A stretch of 64,000 bases of DNA. Origin: Shinella sp. WSJ-2. GTDB lineage: Bacteria > Pseudomonadota > Alphaproteobacteria > Rhizobiales > Rhizobiaceae. Of the stretch, positions 18,680 through 29,389 are shown in pieces. The stretch spans positions 248,001 through 312,000 of the forward strand of contig NZ_QWBU01000004.1 in NCBI RefSeq assembly GCF_003432075.1, read 5' to 3'. The number at the start of each line of letters is the position of its first letter. Within the stretch, counting starts at the first letter, position 1. A program made the translations under genes and the position numbers. The notes below the pieces were generated by a model. It had not been told where the DNA came from. It was given only the letters and a program-made list of their open reading frames with translations, and made no database searches.

Positions 18680-19720
18680 TCAGCGGCGACCGTATTTCAC
18701 GCTGTTCAAGAGAACAGCGGTAACGATGACGGCGCCGGTGAAAACCGTCTGCCAATAGGCCGAGACGCCGATGATCACGAGGCCATCCGAGAGGAAGCCG
18801 ATCACGAAGGCGCCGAGCATGGTGCCGATGACCGTGCCGCGACCGCCCGTCAATGCCGCGCCGCCGATGACGACGGCAGCGATGGCCGTCAGTTCATAGG
18901 TCGTGCCGGCGGTCGGGCCTGCGGAGGTCAGCTGCGAGGAGAGAACGAGTCCAGCGACGGCGGCGCAGATGCCTGAGAGCACATAGACCGTGATCTTGAC
19001 GCGCTTGACCGGCACGCCCGACAGTTCCGCCGCACGCTCGTTACCGCCAGAGGAATAGAGCCAGCGACCGAAGGCGGTGCGGGCCAGCAGGATATGGCAG
19101 GCTATGGCGAAGACGAAGAGCACGAGCACCCCGATCGGCACGCCGGCCAGACGGTTGAAGCCGAGCCAGTCGAAGCCGGTATTGCCGAGTTCCGGGCGGC
19201 CGCCGAGATTGTTGTAGGTCAGGCCATTGGTCATCAGAAGCGCGATGCCGCGCGCGACATAGAGCACGCCGAGCGTCGCGACGAAGGCCGGCACCCGCAG
19301 ATAGGCGATGAGCACGCCGTTGACCGCGCCGACGACGGCGCCGAGCAGGCAGGTCAGCACCACGACGACCCAGACCGAGGGATAGAGGATGATGCCGAGC
19401 TGCGGCAGCGTCACACCCTGCATCAGGAAGCCCGCGACGACGCCGGCAAGGCCGAGCGTCGAGCCAACGGAGAGATCGATGCCGCCGTTGAGAATGACCA
19501 GCAGCATGCCGATGGCGAGCAGGCCGAAAATGGCAACATGCGAAGCCATGATCAGAAAGTTGCTGACCGTGAAATAGTTAGGCGACATCAGCGAGAAGAC
19601 GACGATGATGGCGATCAGCGCGAAGAAGGCGCGGCCCTCGAACAGAAGCTCGATCAGGCTCTTTTTGCGCTTGCCGCCGCTTGCCGCTGCCTTGGTCTGG
19701 ATTGCAGGTGTGACTGACAT
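18680..19720 (-). CDS. Ribose-type ABC transporter permease (second transporter)
   Basis: A 346-residue CUT2 permease with about ten hydrophobic segments and the family motifs LNGGIDLSVGSTLGL and GGAALTGGRGTVIGT. The ATG at 19720 is chosen because GGAG lies about 11 bases upstream. An ATG at 19744, which would overlap the ATPase gene, is the alternative. It shares the layout of the permease at 6059-7129. Confidence 0.9.
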   Translation of the reverse strand: MSVTPAIQTKAAASGGKRKKSLIELLFEGRAFFALIAIIVVFSLMSPNYFTVSNFLIMASHVAIFGLLAIGMLLVILNGGIDLSVGSTLGLAGVVAGFLMQGVTLPQLGIILYPSVWVVVVLTCLLGAVVGAVNGVLIAYLRVPAFVATLGVLYVARGIALLMTNGLTYNNLGGRPELGNTGFDWLGFNRLAGVPIGVLVLFVFAIACHILLARTAFGRWLYSSGGNERAAELSGVPVKRVKITVYVLSGICAAVAGLVLSSQLTSAGPTAGTTYELTAIAAVVIGGAALTGGRGTVIGTMLGAFVIGFLSDGLVIIGVSAYWQTVFTGAVIVTAVLLNSVKYGRR

Positions 19721-19733
19721 GGCTTCAGCGCTC

Positions 19734-21271
<1,538 letters not shown>

Positions 21272-21275
<4 letters not shown>

Positions 21276-21922
21276 TGGACGTCGAACCTCACGGGGGTGA
21301 CGATCCAGCTCTTCGGATTGACGAGCTTGAACACGCCGATGACGGAAACGGTCTTGCCGGAAAGGGCGGCTGGGTCGATGCCGCCGAGAACAACCTTCTT
21401 GACCTCGTTGTTGATGGCCGAGCCGGCGTCCTGGTATTCGATCTGGTTCTTGAACTGGCCGAATTCGATCTGGCCGGTCGCGTCGCGCAGGTCCGTGCCG
21501 TTCAGCGCCGGACCGGTCTGGACGCGTACCGTCAGCTCGGTCGGAAGGCCCTCGACGGCAATGAGATTGTAGTTCGCCTTGCGCTCACCGATCACGCCGG
21601 TGAACTTGACCGGGAAAACCGGTCCAGTGGAGGTCTTGACGCCGTATTTATCGCTGGCTGCCTTCTTGTCGGCGGCAATGGCCTGAGCCAATTCGGCCGC
21701 ATCGGCCGCCCGCGTTTCCACGCTCTGCTTGATGAGCGGGAACTGCTCCGTGCCAAAAGCTTCCGGCGAGAATTTCTGAACCTGTACGTCGGCTTCCGAG
21801 CCGATCTGCACGATCTTGGTATCGAAGGCCATGGCGCCGACCAGCACGACGGCGGCGGCGATGCCGATCCAGCGATAGCTGCGGGCAGGCTGGGACGATT
21901 TCGGGAGCGTGGCGTCAGTCAT
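21272..21922 (-). CDS. DUF2291 membrane-anchored protein, first gene of the polyol transporter operon
   Basis: A 216-residue DUF2291 protein with one N-terminal transmembrane segment (about residues 18-34, WIGIAAAVVLVGAMAF) and a periplasmic body. Unlike the paralogue at 8672 it has no lipobox cysteine. It overlaps the ATPase start by 4 bases. Only a weak AAGG lies before its ATG, so translation may depend on upstream initiation. Its role in transport is not established. Confidence 0.78.
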
Positions 21923-22701
21923 GTCGGTTGGCCTTGCGGTTGAACGATGGAAGCGTCAGCGGTGGCGCCGGGAGGGGTTCGGCGACGGGAAAGGGCTGAG
22001 AGACACTTCTATGGCGCTGCGGCCTGATATCGATCTCTTCCAAACAGAACATGTCATGATGTCCTCCCCATGAACGGCGCCGGCCGGATCTCCTCATCCA
22101 CCTTGCGCTGCAGTGCACACTTTTTCGCATTTGCGATATAAGCGTGTGATATGTCCCAATATGTATGTTAATTTAACACAGGCTGTCAATCGATCTTTTT
22201 CGGCCACCTTGAAACAACTCAGTTTCTTTTCTCACACGCGTACCCGCATCGCACAGACACCCCATATGAGTCTTCATCCGAGAGACCGAACGCTCGAATG
22301 AACGCTTCGAAGCTGCGGCGAAAGCAAAAATTCACTGTTTTTATTCACAAAATTTAGGCTTACCTCAGCCCTCACGAGACCGAGATATCCAACAGTCGAA
22401 CGATTTGAAAGCAGGGCGTACACAGCAAAGACAGGGCCTGCCCTCTGCGAAAAGGCCTCTCTTTGCTATTCAGTATAACTGAAAAATAATTCGCTGTCCG
22501 AAAAATTTTACGAGACATGTGATAACTTTATGGTATGTTTTCTCGTGAGGTTCGCGAGATCCCGTGCTACATTCCTTGAAAGGTCGCCATGACCTGCCGG
22601 AACGCCGCGCGCTCCAGCGAAAGACGATCGGGAGGATGGAATGCTTTGTTTCGGATCACGCGAAGCGACGCTTGCTGTCGCAGGCTGCGCGGGTGCGCAC
22701 C
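21923..22701. promoter_or_regulatory. Divergent promoter region between the transporter operon and eryA
   Basis: This 779-base stretch, AT-rich in its middle, has no convincing long gene. TGTGATA motifs occur near 22146 and 22519 and resemble the TATGTGA repeats before apdH. TCTCG (22541-22545) and CGAGA (22555-22559) form an inverted repeat. A structured stretch at 22411-22466 contains GCAAAG/CTTTGC and AGGGC/GCCCT pairings, and CAGT-ATA-ACTG lies at 22471. The two divergent promoters and the EryD or DeoR operators should lie here. Confidence 0.6.
21956..22057 (-). CDS. Possible 33-codon leader ORF before the transporter operon
   Basis: The ATG at 22057 has an unusually strong Shine-Dalgarno (GGGGAGGA) 4 bases upstream, better than the one before the first recognised gene at 21922. 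The peptide begins MTCSVWKRSI and matches nothing I know. It ends 33 bases before the DUF2291 start. It could be a leader peptide, or the site could belong to an overlapping frame starting at 22052. Conservation is unknown, so the support is weak. Confidence 0.25.
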   Translation of the reverse strand: MTCSVWKRSISGRSAIEVSLSPFPSPNPSRRHR

Positions 22702-24252
22702 ATGGCTGAGACGGCAGACCTGATCATCGGCATCGACGCCGGCACCTCCGTCATGAAGGCCGTCGCCTTCACGCTTTCCGGCCGCCAGATCGCCAGCGCC
22801 TCCGTGCGCAACAGCTACAAGACCAGCGACGACGGCTCCGTCACGCAATCCCTCGACCAGACATGGCTCGATTGCGCGCGCGCCCTGCGCGGTCTCGGCG
22901 AAAAGGTCCCGGACCTTGCCGGCCGCGCCGCCGCCATTGCCGTCACCGCCCAGGGCGACGGCACCTGGCTCGTCGGCGCCGGCAACCGCCCCGTCGGCGA
23001 TGCCTGGCTGTGGCTCGATGCGCGTGCGGCCCCCACTGTCGAGTGGCTTGCCGCCAGCGCGGCCGACCGCCAGCGTTTCGAGGCGACCGGCACCGGCCTC
23101 AATACCTGCCAGCAGGGCACGCAGCTTGCCCATATGGACCGCCATTTCCCGGAACTGCTTGCCGGCGCGGAAGCCGCCATGCACTGCAAGGACTGGCTCT
23201 ACCTCAACCTGACGGGCGTGCGCGCCACCGACCCGTCCGAGGTGAGCTTCACCTTCGGCAATTTCCGCACCCGCTGCTATGACGGCGACGTGCTCTCCGC
23301 GCTCGGCCTGACGCACCGCCGCAACCTGCTGCCCGAAGTGCTCGAGGGCACCGAAACCACGCATCCGCTGACGGCAGACGCCGCCGCGGCCGCGGGCCTG
23401 AAGGCCGGCACGCCTGTCTGCCTCGGCTATGTCGACATGTGCATGACGGCACTGGGTGCCGGCGTGCGAAGCGAGGGCCGCAACGCCGCATGTTCCGCCA
23501 TCGGCTCGACGGGCGTGCACCTCCAGGCGAAGTCCGTCGCCGATGTCGTGCTGAATGCCGAGCGCACCGGCTATGTCATCGCGCTGCCAATCCCTGGCAT
23601 CGTCACCCAAGTGCAGACCAATATGGGCGCGACGATCAACCTTGACTGGCTGCTCCAGCTCGGCGCCGATCTGCTTGGCGAATTTGGCGTGACCGTCGGC
23701 CTCAACGACATGATCGGTCGCGTCGACCAGTGGATTGCCGCCAGCAAGCCGGGCAATGTGCTCTACCACCCCTATATATCCGAGGCCGGCGAACGCGGCC
23801 CGTTCGTCAATGCCCGCGCCCGCGCCAATTTCACAGGCCTTGCCAGCCGCCACCGCTATCCCGATCTCGTGCGCGCCGTCGTCGAAGGCCTCGGCATGGC
23901 GACGCGCGACTGTTACGCCGCCATGGGCGCCCTGCCCTCGGAACTCCGCGTTAGTGGCGGCGCGGCCCGTTCGGCCTCGCTGCGCGGTACATTGGGCGCC
24001 GCCCTTGGCGCGCCGGTGCGCGTCAGCACCCGCGAGGAAGCGGGTGCGGCCGGCGCCTCGATGATGGCAGCCGTCGCCATCGGCGCCTATCGCACGATGG
24101 ACGATTGCATCGCCGACTGGGTGACGCCCGAGCTTGGCGATGCCGAGCAGCCCAAACCCGAAGACACCGAACGCATGAACCGCCTCTTCGCCGCCTATTC
24201 CGAGGTGCGCCGGGGCATTGCACCGGCCTGGGACATCCTGGCCGCACGCTGA
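22702..24252 (+). CDS. eryA: Erythritol kinase
   Basis: A 516-residue FGGY kinase. The phosphate-binding loop IIGIDAGTSVMKAVAF is at residues 8-23 and the C-terminal SGGAARSASLRGTLGAAL near 417. The start MAETADLIIG gives the expected family N-terminus, although its ribosome site is poor. In-frame alternatives at 22564 and 22636 would add unrelated residues. Gene order eryA-eryB-eryC-eryD matches Brucella and rhizobial erythritol loci. EryA phosphorylates erythritol to L-erythritol 4-phosphate. It lies first in the rightward operon, divergent from the polyol transporter genes. Confidence 0.9.
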   Translation: MAETADLIIGIDAGTSVMKAVAFTLSGRQIASASVRNSYKTSDDGSVTQSLDQTWLDCARALRGLGEKVPDLAGRAAAIAVTAQGDGTWLVGAGNRPVGDAWLWLDARAAPTVEWLAASAADRQRFEATGTGLNTCQQGTQLAHMDRHFPELLAGAEAAMHCKDWLYLNLTGVRATDPSEVSFTFGNFRTRCYDGDVLSALGLTHRRNLLPEVLEGTETTHPLTADAAAAAGLKAGTPVCLGYVDMCMTALGAGVRSEGRNAACSAIGSTGVHLQAKSVADVVLNAERTGYVIALPIPGIVTQVQTNMGATINLDWLLQLGADLLGEFGVTVGLNDMIGRVDQWIAASKPGNVLYHPYISEAGERGPFVNARARANFTGLASRHRYPDLVRAVVEGLGMATRDCYAAMGALPSELRVSGGAARSASLRGTLGAALGAPVRVSTREEAGAAGASMMAAVAIGAYRTMDDCIADWVTPELGDAEQPKPEDTERMNRLFAAYSEVRRGIAPAWDILAAR

Positions 24253-24302
24253 CGAAACGACGAATGCGCCGCCCTTTCCGGATGGCGCTGAAGGAGACCC
24301 AA

Positions 24303-25814
24303 ATGAACGAGCCCGAGCTTATTGACCTCTTCGTGATCGGCGGCGGCATCAACGGCGCCGGCATTGCCCGCGATGCGGCGGGCCGCGGATTGAAGGTCGT
24401 GCTCTGCGAGAAGGACGACCTGGCCGAGGGCACGTCCTCTCGCTCCGGCAAGCTGGTGCATGGCGGGTTGCGCTATCTCGAATATTACGAGTTCCGCCTG
24501 GTGCGCGAGGCGCTGATCGAGCGCGAAGTGCTGCTCAATGCCGCCCCGCACATCATCTGGCCCATGCGCTTTGTGCTGCCGCATAGCCCTGAGGATCGCC
24601 CCGCCTGGCTCGTGCGTCTCGGCCTCTTCCTCTACGACCATCTCGGCGGCCGCAAGAAGCTGCCGGGCACCCGCACGCTGGACCTGAAGCGCGATCCCGA
24701 GGGTACGCCGATCCTCGACCAATACACGCGCGGCTTCGAATATTCCGATTGCTGGGTGGATGACGCCCGCCTCGTGACGCTGAACGCCATCGGCGCCGCC
24801 GAAAAGGGCGCCCTCGTGCTCACCCGCTCGCCCGCCACTTCCGCCCGCCGCGAAAACGGCGCCTGGACGGTCACGACGAAGAACAGCGTAACCGGCGAAA
24901 CGAGAACCTTCCGCGCCAAATGCCTCGTCAACTGCGCCGGCCCCTGGGTCTCCGACGTCATCAACCGCGTCGCCGGCTCGAACTCGTCGCGCAATGTGCG
25001 CCTCGTCAAGGGCAGCCATATCATCGTGCCGAAATTCTGGGCGGGCGCGAATGCCTATCTCGTGCAGAACCACGACAAGCGCGTCATCTTCATCAACCCC
25101 TACGAGGGCGACAAGGCGCTGATCGGCACGACCGATATCGCCTATGAGGGCCGTGCCGAGGATGTCGCGGCCGACGAGGCGGAAATCGAGTACCTGCTGA
25201 AGGCGGTGAACCGCTACTTCAAGGAGAAGCTGCGACGGCAGGATGTGCTGCATTCCTTCTCCGGCGTGCGCCCACTGTTCGACGACGGCAAGGGCAACCC
25301 CTCCGCCGTCACGCGCGACTACGTCTTCGATCTCGACGAAACCGGCGGCGCGCCGCTGCTCAACGTCTTCGGCGGCAAGATCACCACCTTCCGCGAACTG
25401 GCCGAGCGCGGCATGCACCGCCTCCAGCACATCTTCCCCAACATGGGCGGTGACTGGACGGAAAAGGCGCCGCTGCCGGGCGGCGATATGCCAGGCGCCG
25501 ACTACGAGACCTTCGCCAACAGCCTGCGCGAGAGCTATCCCTGGATACCGCGCAAGCTGGTTCAGCATTATGGCCGCCTCTATGGCACCCGCACAAAAGC
25601 GATCGTCGGCAGCGCCACCAGTCTCGACGGTCTCGGCCGGCATTTCGGCGGCCAGTTCTACGAGGCGGAGGCGCGCTACCTCGTCGAAAATGAGTGGGCG
25701 CAAAGAGCGGAAGACGTGCTCTATCGCCGCACCAAACACTACCTGCATCTGACGGAAGCCGAACGCGCGGCCTTCGCCGACTGGTTCAATACTGCCCGCC
25801 TAGCTGCGGCCTGA
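24303..25814 (+). CDS. eryB: L-erythritol 4-phosphate dehydrogenase (FAD, GlpD-like)
   Basis: A 503-residue flavoprotein of the GlpD family. The FAD motif FVIGGGINGAGIARDAAGRG is near residue 10, and SRSGKLVHGGLRYLEYYE near 47-64 is the conserved GlpD region. The ATG at 24303 has AAGGAGA 6 bases upstream. It oxidises erythritol phosphate to the tetrulose phosphate used by EryC and delivers electrons to the quinone pool. It lies 50 bases after eryA and 7 before eryC. Confidence 0.9.
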   Translation: MNEPELIDLFVIGGGINGAGIARDAAGRGLKVVLCEKDDLAEGTSSRSGKLVHGGLRYLEYYEFRLVREALIEREVLLNAAPHIIWPMRFVLPHSPEDRPAWLVRLGLFLYDHLGGRKKLPGTRTLDLKRDPEGTPILDQYTRGFEYSDCWVDDARLVTLNAIGAAEKGALVLTRSPATSARRENGAWTVTTKNSVTGETRTFRAKCLVNCAGPWVSDVINRVAGSNSSRNVRLVKGSHIIVPKFWAGANAYLVQNHDKRVIFINPYEGDKALIGTTDIAYEGRAEDVAADEAEIEYLLKAVNRYFKEKLRRQDVLHSFSGVRPLFDDGKGNPSAVTRDYVFDLDETGGAPLLNVFGGKITTFRELAERGMHRLQHIFPNMGGDWTEKAPLPGGDMPGADYETFANSLRESYPWIPRKLVQHYGRLYGTRTKAIVGSATSLDGLGRHFGGQFYEAEARYLVENEWAQRAEDVLYRRTKHYLHLTEAERAAFADWFNTARLAAA

Positions 25815-25821
25815 GGTTCCC

Positions 25822-26757
25822 ATGCCGCTCACGCTCTCGCTCAACACCAATCCGCTGGTCAACCGCTTCGCCGATCCCGATGATCTCATCGAGACCGTCG
25901 CACGCGACCTGAAACTGCGCGATCTCCAGCTCACGCACGAATTCATCAATCCGAGCTGGAATGCCGCGACGATCCGCCGGCTGACCCGCCAGATGGATAA
26001 GGCGCTTCAGCGCACCGGCGTGCGCGTCACGTCGGGCATGACCGGTCCCTATGGCCGCCTCAACCATTTCGGCCATCCCGATGCGGATGTGCGCCGCTAC
26101 TATGTCGACTGGTTCAAGACCTTCGCCGATATCATTGGCGATCTCGGCGGCACCTCCGTCGGCACCCAATTCGCCATCTTCACCTACAAGGATTTCGACG
26201 ATCCGGTTCGCCGCGAAGAATTGATCCGGATCGCCGTGGATTGCTGGGCGGAGGTGGCGGAGCACGCCAAAGGTGCCGGGCTTTCCTATGTGTTCTGGGA
26301 GCCGATGAGCGTCGGTCGCGAATTCGGCGAGACGATCGCTGAATGCATCAAACTTCAGGACCGCCTGACCGCCGCCGACATGGCCATTCCCATGTGGATG
26401 ATGGCCGATATCGACCATGGCGACGTCACCTCCAGCAATCCCGACGATTTTGAACCCTATGCCTGGGCGCGCGCCGTGCCGAAGGTGTCGCCGATCATCC
26501 ACATCAAGCAGAGCCTGATGGACAAGGGGGGCCACCGCCCCTTCACGGCGGAATTCAACGCCAAGGGCCGCATCCAGCCGGAACCGTTGCTGAAGGCCTT
26601 CGCCGAGGGCGGTGCTGTCGACAACGAGATCTGCCTCGAACTTTCCTTCAAGGAGCGCGAGCCGAACGACCGGCAGGTCATTCCGCAGATCGCCGAAAGC
26701 ATAGCCTTCTGGGCGCCGTTTATCGATACCGGCGCATCCGATCTCAAGCTGGGCTGA
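25822..26757 (+). CDS. eryC: Tetrulose-4-phosphate racemase/epimerase
   Basis: A 311-residue TIM-barrel protein of the sugar-phosphate isomerase/epimerase (AP endonuclease 2-like) type. Likely metal-site positions are Glu in FVFWEPMSVGRE-like context (YVFWEPMS), Asp and His in MADIDHGD, and Glu in CLELSFKERE. In Brucella EryC converts L-3-tetrulose 4-phosphate to D-3-tetrulose 4-phosphate, which is the same compound as L-erythrulose 1-phosphate. It was formerly annotated as a dehydrogenase. The gene lies 7 bases after eryB. Confidence 0.88.
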   Translation: MPLTLSLNTNPLVNRFADPDDLIETVARDLKLRDLQLTHEFINPSWNAATIRRLTRQMDKALQRTGVRVTSGMTGPYGRLNHFGHPDADVRRYYVDWFKTFADIIGDLGGTSVGTQFAIFTYKDFDDPVRREELIRIAVDCWAEVAEHAKGAGLSYVFWEPMSVGREFGETIAECIKLQDRLTAADMAIPMWMMADIDHGDVTSSNPDDFEPYAWARAVPKVSPIIHIKQSLMDKGGHRPFTAEFNAKGRIQPEPLLKAFAEGGAVDNEICLELSFKEREPNDRQVIPQIAESIAFWAPFIDTGASDLKLG

Positions 26758-26787
26758 CCATAACAGGGCTGCTTGCTAAGACTGGAC

Positions 26788-26802
26788 CTGAAAGCGCTTT
26801 CG
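26788..26802. promoter_or_regulatory. LacI-type operator-like palindrome before eryD
   Basis: CTGAAAGCGCTTTCG contains the perfect palindrome GAAAGCGCTTTC with a central CG, as many LacI-family operators have. A 14-of-15 match, CTGAAAGCGATTTCG, lies upstream of lacR at 41365. It sits in the 73-base eryC-eryD gap. Confidence 0.45.
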
Positions 26803-26830
26803 CTTGCTGGAGCAGGACAGGACATCGCCG

Positions 26831-27775
26831 ATGACCGACAATGAAGATTCTCTCGCCATCCGCGCCGCCTGGCTGCATTACATCGGGGGGTTCACGCAAT
26901 CTGCCGTCGCCAAGCGCCTTGGTATTCCCTCGGTCAAGGCGCATCGGCTGATCGCGCGCGCGGTCGCCGAGGGTGTGGTGAAGGTCAGCATCGACGGCGA
27001 TATTGCCGAGTGCGTCAATCTGGAGGTCGAACTCTCCAAGCGCTACGGCCTCGATTATTGTGAAGTCGCACCCGATGTCGATGACGATGCGCTGGCGTTG
27101 ACGACCCTTGGCCATGTCGGCGCGGATTTCCTGCGGCGCGAGATCGAGCGCGGTGAAGTCGCCGTCATCGGCCTCGGCCATGGGCGCACGCTGTCGGCCG
27201 CCGTGCATCATCTGCCCCGTGTCAGTGCCAGCGGCACGCGTTTCGTCTCGCTGCTCGGCGGCCTTACCCGCAACTATGCGGCCAATCCCTATGATGTCAT
27301 GCATCGTCTGGCGGCCAAGACCGGCACGCAGGCCTATGTGATGCCCGTGCCCTTCTTCGCCAATACGGAGGAGGACCGCGAAGTTCTGCTCTCCCAGCGC
27401 GGGGTCAGCGAGGTGTTCAATCTCGCCCGCAATGCCGATCTGAAGCTCGTCGGCATCGGCACGGTCGACAATCAGGCGCATCTCGTCACATCGGGCATGT
27501 TGCAGCCGAACGAGTTGGAGGAGATCAGAGCCCTCGGCGGTGTCGGAGAACTGCTCGGCCATTTCTTCGACAGCAAGGGCCGCATTCTCGAAACATCCGT
27601 AACGGCACGCACGCTGGCCGCCTCCTTCTCGGAGAAAGGCGGCGACCGGGTCGTCGCCATTGCCGGCGGCCGCTCCAAGACGGAAGCCATCCGCGCCGTG
27701 CTGCACAGCCACAAGCTCCACGGACTGATCACCGACGAACGGACGGCGCGCACGCTGCTGCAAAGCTCGACATAA
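26831..27775 (+). CDS. eryD: SorC-family repressor of the erythritol operon
   Basis: A 314-residue regulator with an N-terminal helix-turn-helix (about residues 20-50, GFTQSAVAKRLGIPSVKAHR) and a C-terminal sugar-binding domain of the SorC/DeoR type. The ATG at 26831 is preferred over an upstream TTG at 26804. In Brucella EryD represses the ery operon and is relieved by erythritol. Here it lies 73 bases after eryC, across a palindromic site, and may have its own promoter. Confidence 0.88.
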   Translation: MTDNEDSLAIRAAWLHYIGGFTQSAVAKRLGIPSVKAHRLIARAVAEGVVKVSIDGDIAECVNLEVELSKRYGLDYCEVAPDVDDDALALTTLGHVGADFLRREIERGEVAVIGLGHGRTLSAAVHHLPRVSASGTRFVSLLGGLTRNYAANPYDVMHRLAAKTGTQAYVMPVPFFANTEEDREVLLSQRGVSEVFNLARNADLKLVGIGTVDNQAHLVTSGMLQPNELEEIRALGGVGELLGHFFDSKGRILETSVTARTLAASFSEKGGDRVVAIAGGRSKTEAIRAVLHSHKLHGLITDERTARTLLQSST

Positions 27776-27834
27776 AAATCACAAAATCACAATTTTAGTG
27801 TTATAATGTGCTGTGCGGACGGTGGGAGGACGCG

Positions 27835-28608
27835 GTGAAACGGGAAGAGCGCAGGCAGGAAATCATCAATCTGCTCGTCGAAAGCCGGGCCGTCGAACTC
27901 GATGATATCGCAGCGCGCTTCGGCGTCTCCAAGATGACCATCCACCGCGATCTCGACGATCTCGAACGGGCCGGCGTGCTGCGCAAGGTACGTGGCGGCG
28001 CGACGATCGATGCCGGCACGCAGTTCGAAAGCGACTTCCGTTTTCGCGAGCTTCAGGAGGCCGACGTCAAGCGGGCGTTGGCCGAAACGGCCGCCGAGCT
28101 TGTCGAGCCGGGAATGACCGTGATGATCAATGACGGATCGATGGCTTCTGTGCTGGGCGATGTGCTCGCGGACAAGAAGCCGATCACCATCATCACCAAC
28201 AATGCCGCGATCATGGAGCGCGCCAAGGGCCTTTCCGGCGTGACGCTGATCGGCCTCGGCGGCGTCTACTCCTCCAAGTTTAACGCCTATTTCGGCATCG
28301 TCACGGAAGAAGCCCTGTCGCGCCTCCGCGCCGACATCGCCTTCATCTCGGCGCCCGCCGCATCCGGCCGGCTCGCCTACCACATGGACGAGGCCGTGGT
28401 GCGCACCAAGCGGGCGATGATGGCCTCCAGCCGCCAGACCTGCCTCATGATCAACAGCCGCCGCTTCGGCCACACGGCACTGCACGTGCTCGCCGATCTC
28501 GCCGATTTCGACACCGTCATTTCAGACAAGAACCTGCCCCACGACACATCCGCCGCGCTTGACGGCGGCAAGACCGTGGTGCACATCGCCAGGGAGACAA
28601 CACCATGA
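27835..28608 (+). CDS. eryR: DeoR-family regulator of the erythritol downstream genes
   Basis: A 257-residue DeoR/GlpR-type regulator. The GTG at 27835 is chosen because GGGAGGA lies 4 bases upstream. The winged helix lies at about residues 3-57 (IAARFGVSKMTIHRDLDDLE), followed by the DeoRC domain (INDGSMASVLG, ITNNAAIMERA). It overlaps eryH by 4 bases, so regulator and isomerases are coupled. The gene order DeoR regulator, triose-isomerase homologue, RpiB homologue is that of Brucella and Rhizobium erythritol loci. It is distinct from the DeoR regulator at 16643. Confidence 0.85.
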   Translation: MKREERRQEIINLLVESRAVELDDIAARFGVSKMTIHRDLDDLERAGVLRKVRGGATIDAGTQFESDFRFRELQEADVKRALAETAAELVEPGMTVMINDGSMASVLGDVLADKKPITIITNNAAIMERAKGLSGVTLIGLGGVYSSKFNAYFGIVTEEALSRLRADIAFISAPAASGRLAYHMDEAVVRTKRAMMASSRQTCLMINSRRFGHTALHVLADLADFDTVISDKNLPHDTSAALDGGKTVVHIARETTP

Positions 28609-29375
28609 GCCAAGGCCGCAACTTCTGGGTCGGCACGAGCTGGAAGATGAACAAGACGCTGGCGGAAGCGAAAGTCTTCGCCGAGGGCTTGAAGGCCGCC
28701 GATGGCGGCCGCAATCCCCGCATCCAGCGCTTCGTCATCCCGCCCTTCACCGCCGTGCGCGAGGTCAAGGCGCTGCTCGCCGATACTTCCGTCAAGGTCG
28801 GCGCGCAGAACATGCACTGGGCCGACGAGGGCGCCTGGACCGGTGAGGTCTCGCCCGTCATGCTGAAGGATTGCAATCTCGACCTCGTCGAACTGGGCCA
28901 TTCCGAGCGCCGCGAGCATTTCGGCGAGACGGACGAAACGGTCGGCCTCAAGACGGAAGCGGCCGTGCGACACGGCCTCGTGCCGCTGATCTGCATCGGT
29001 GAAACACTGGCCGATCGCGAAAGCGGCCGTGCGGACGAGGTGCTCGCCAAAGAGGTACGCGGCGCGCTCGGCAAGCTCCAGGGCGCCCAGAAGCAGGCCG
29101 AAATCCTGCTCGCCTACGAGCCCGTCTGGGCAATCGGCGAAAAGGGCATTCCCGCCACGGCCGAATACGCCAACGCGCGCCATGCCGAGATCGCCAAGGT
29201 GGCGGAAGATGTGCTCGGCCAGCGCATTCCCTGCCTCTACGGCGGCTCGGTGAACCCTGGGAATTGCGAAGAACTGATCGCCTGCCCAGACATCGACGGG
29301 CTCTTCATCGGTCGCTCGGCCTGGAAGGTCGAAGGCTATCTCGACATCCTGGCGCGCTGCGCCGTTACCATCTAA
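28605..29375 (+). CDS. eryH: L-erythrulose 1-phosphate isomerase (triose-phosphate isomerase homologue)
   Basis: A 256-residue TIM barrel with all catalytic residues of triose-phosphate isomerase: Lys14 in WKMNK, His99 in GHSERR and Glu172 in YEPVWAIG. In erythritol loci this paralogue (EryH, also LerI) converts L-erythrulose 1-phosphate to D-erythrulose 4-phosphate. It is coupled to eryR by a 4-base overlap and followed by eryI after 14 bases. The product of the RuBisCO-like OiaX would enter at this same step, so the gene may serve both pathways. Confidence 0.9.
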   Translation: MSQGRNFWVGTSWKMNKTLAEAKVFAEGLKAADGGRNPRIQRFVIPPFTAVREVKALLADTSVKVGAQNMHWADEGAWTGEVSPVMLKDCNLDLVELGHSERREHFGETDETVGLKTEAAVRHGLVPLICIGETLADRESGRADEVLAKEVRGALGKLQGAQKQAEILLAYEPVWAIGEKGIPATAEYANARHAEIAKVAEDVLGQRIPCLYGGSVNPGNCEELIACPDIDGLFIGRSAWKVEGYLDILARCAVTI

Positions 29376-29389
29376 CAAGGAGACGTACC

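Noticed and set aside
21915-22130. A 71-codon leftward frame overlapping the DUF2291 start
   Set aside because: The sequence is of low complexity and matches no family. Only its inner starts near a strong ribosome site seemed worth keeping, as a possible leader.
22564-22701. N-terminal extension of eryA from the upstream starts at 22564 or 22636
   Set aside because: The added residues do not resemble FGGY kinases and the family N-terminus begins at MAETADLIIG. The strong GGGAGG at 22630 is too close to the in-frame ATG at 22636 to drive it.
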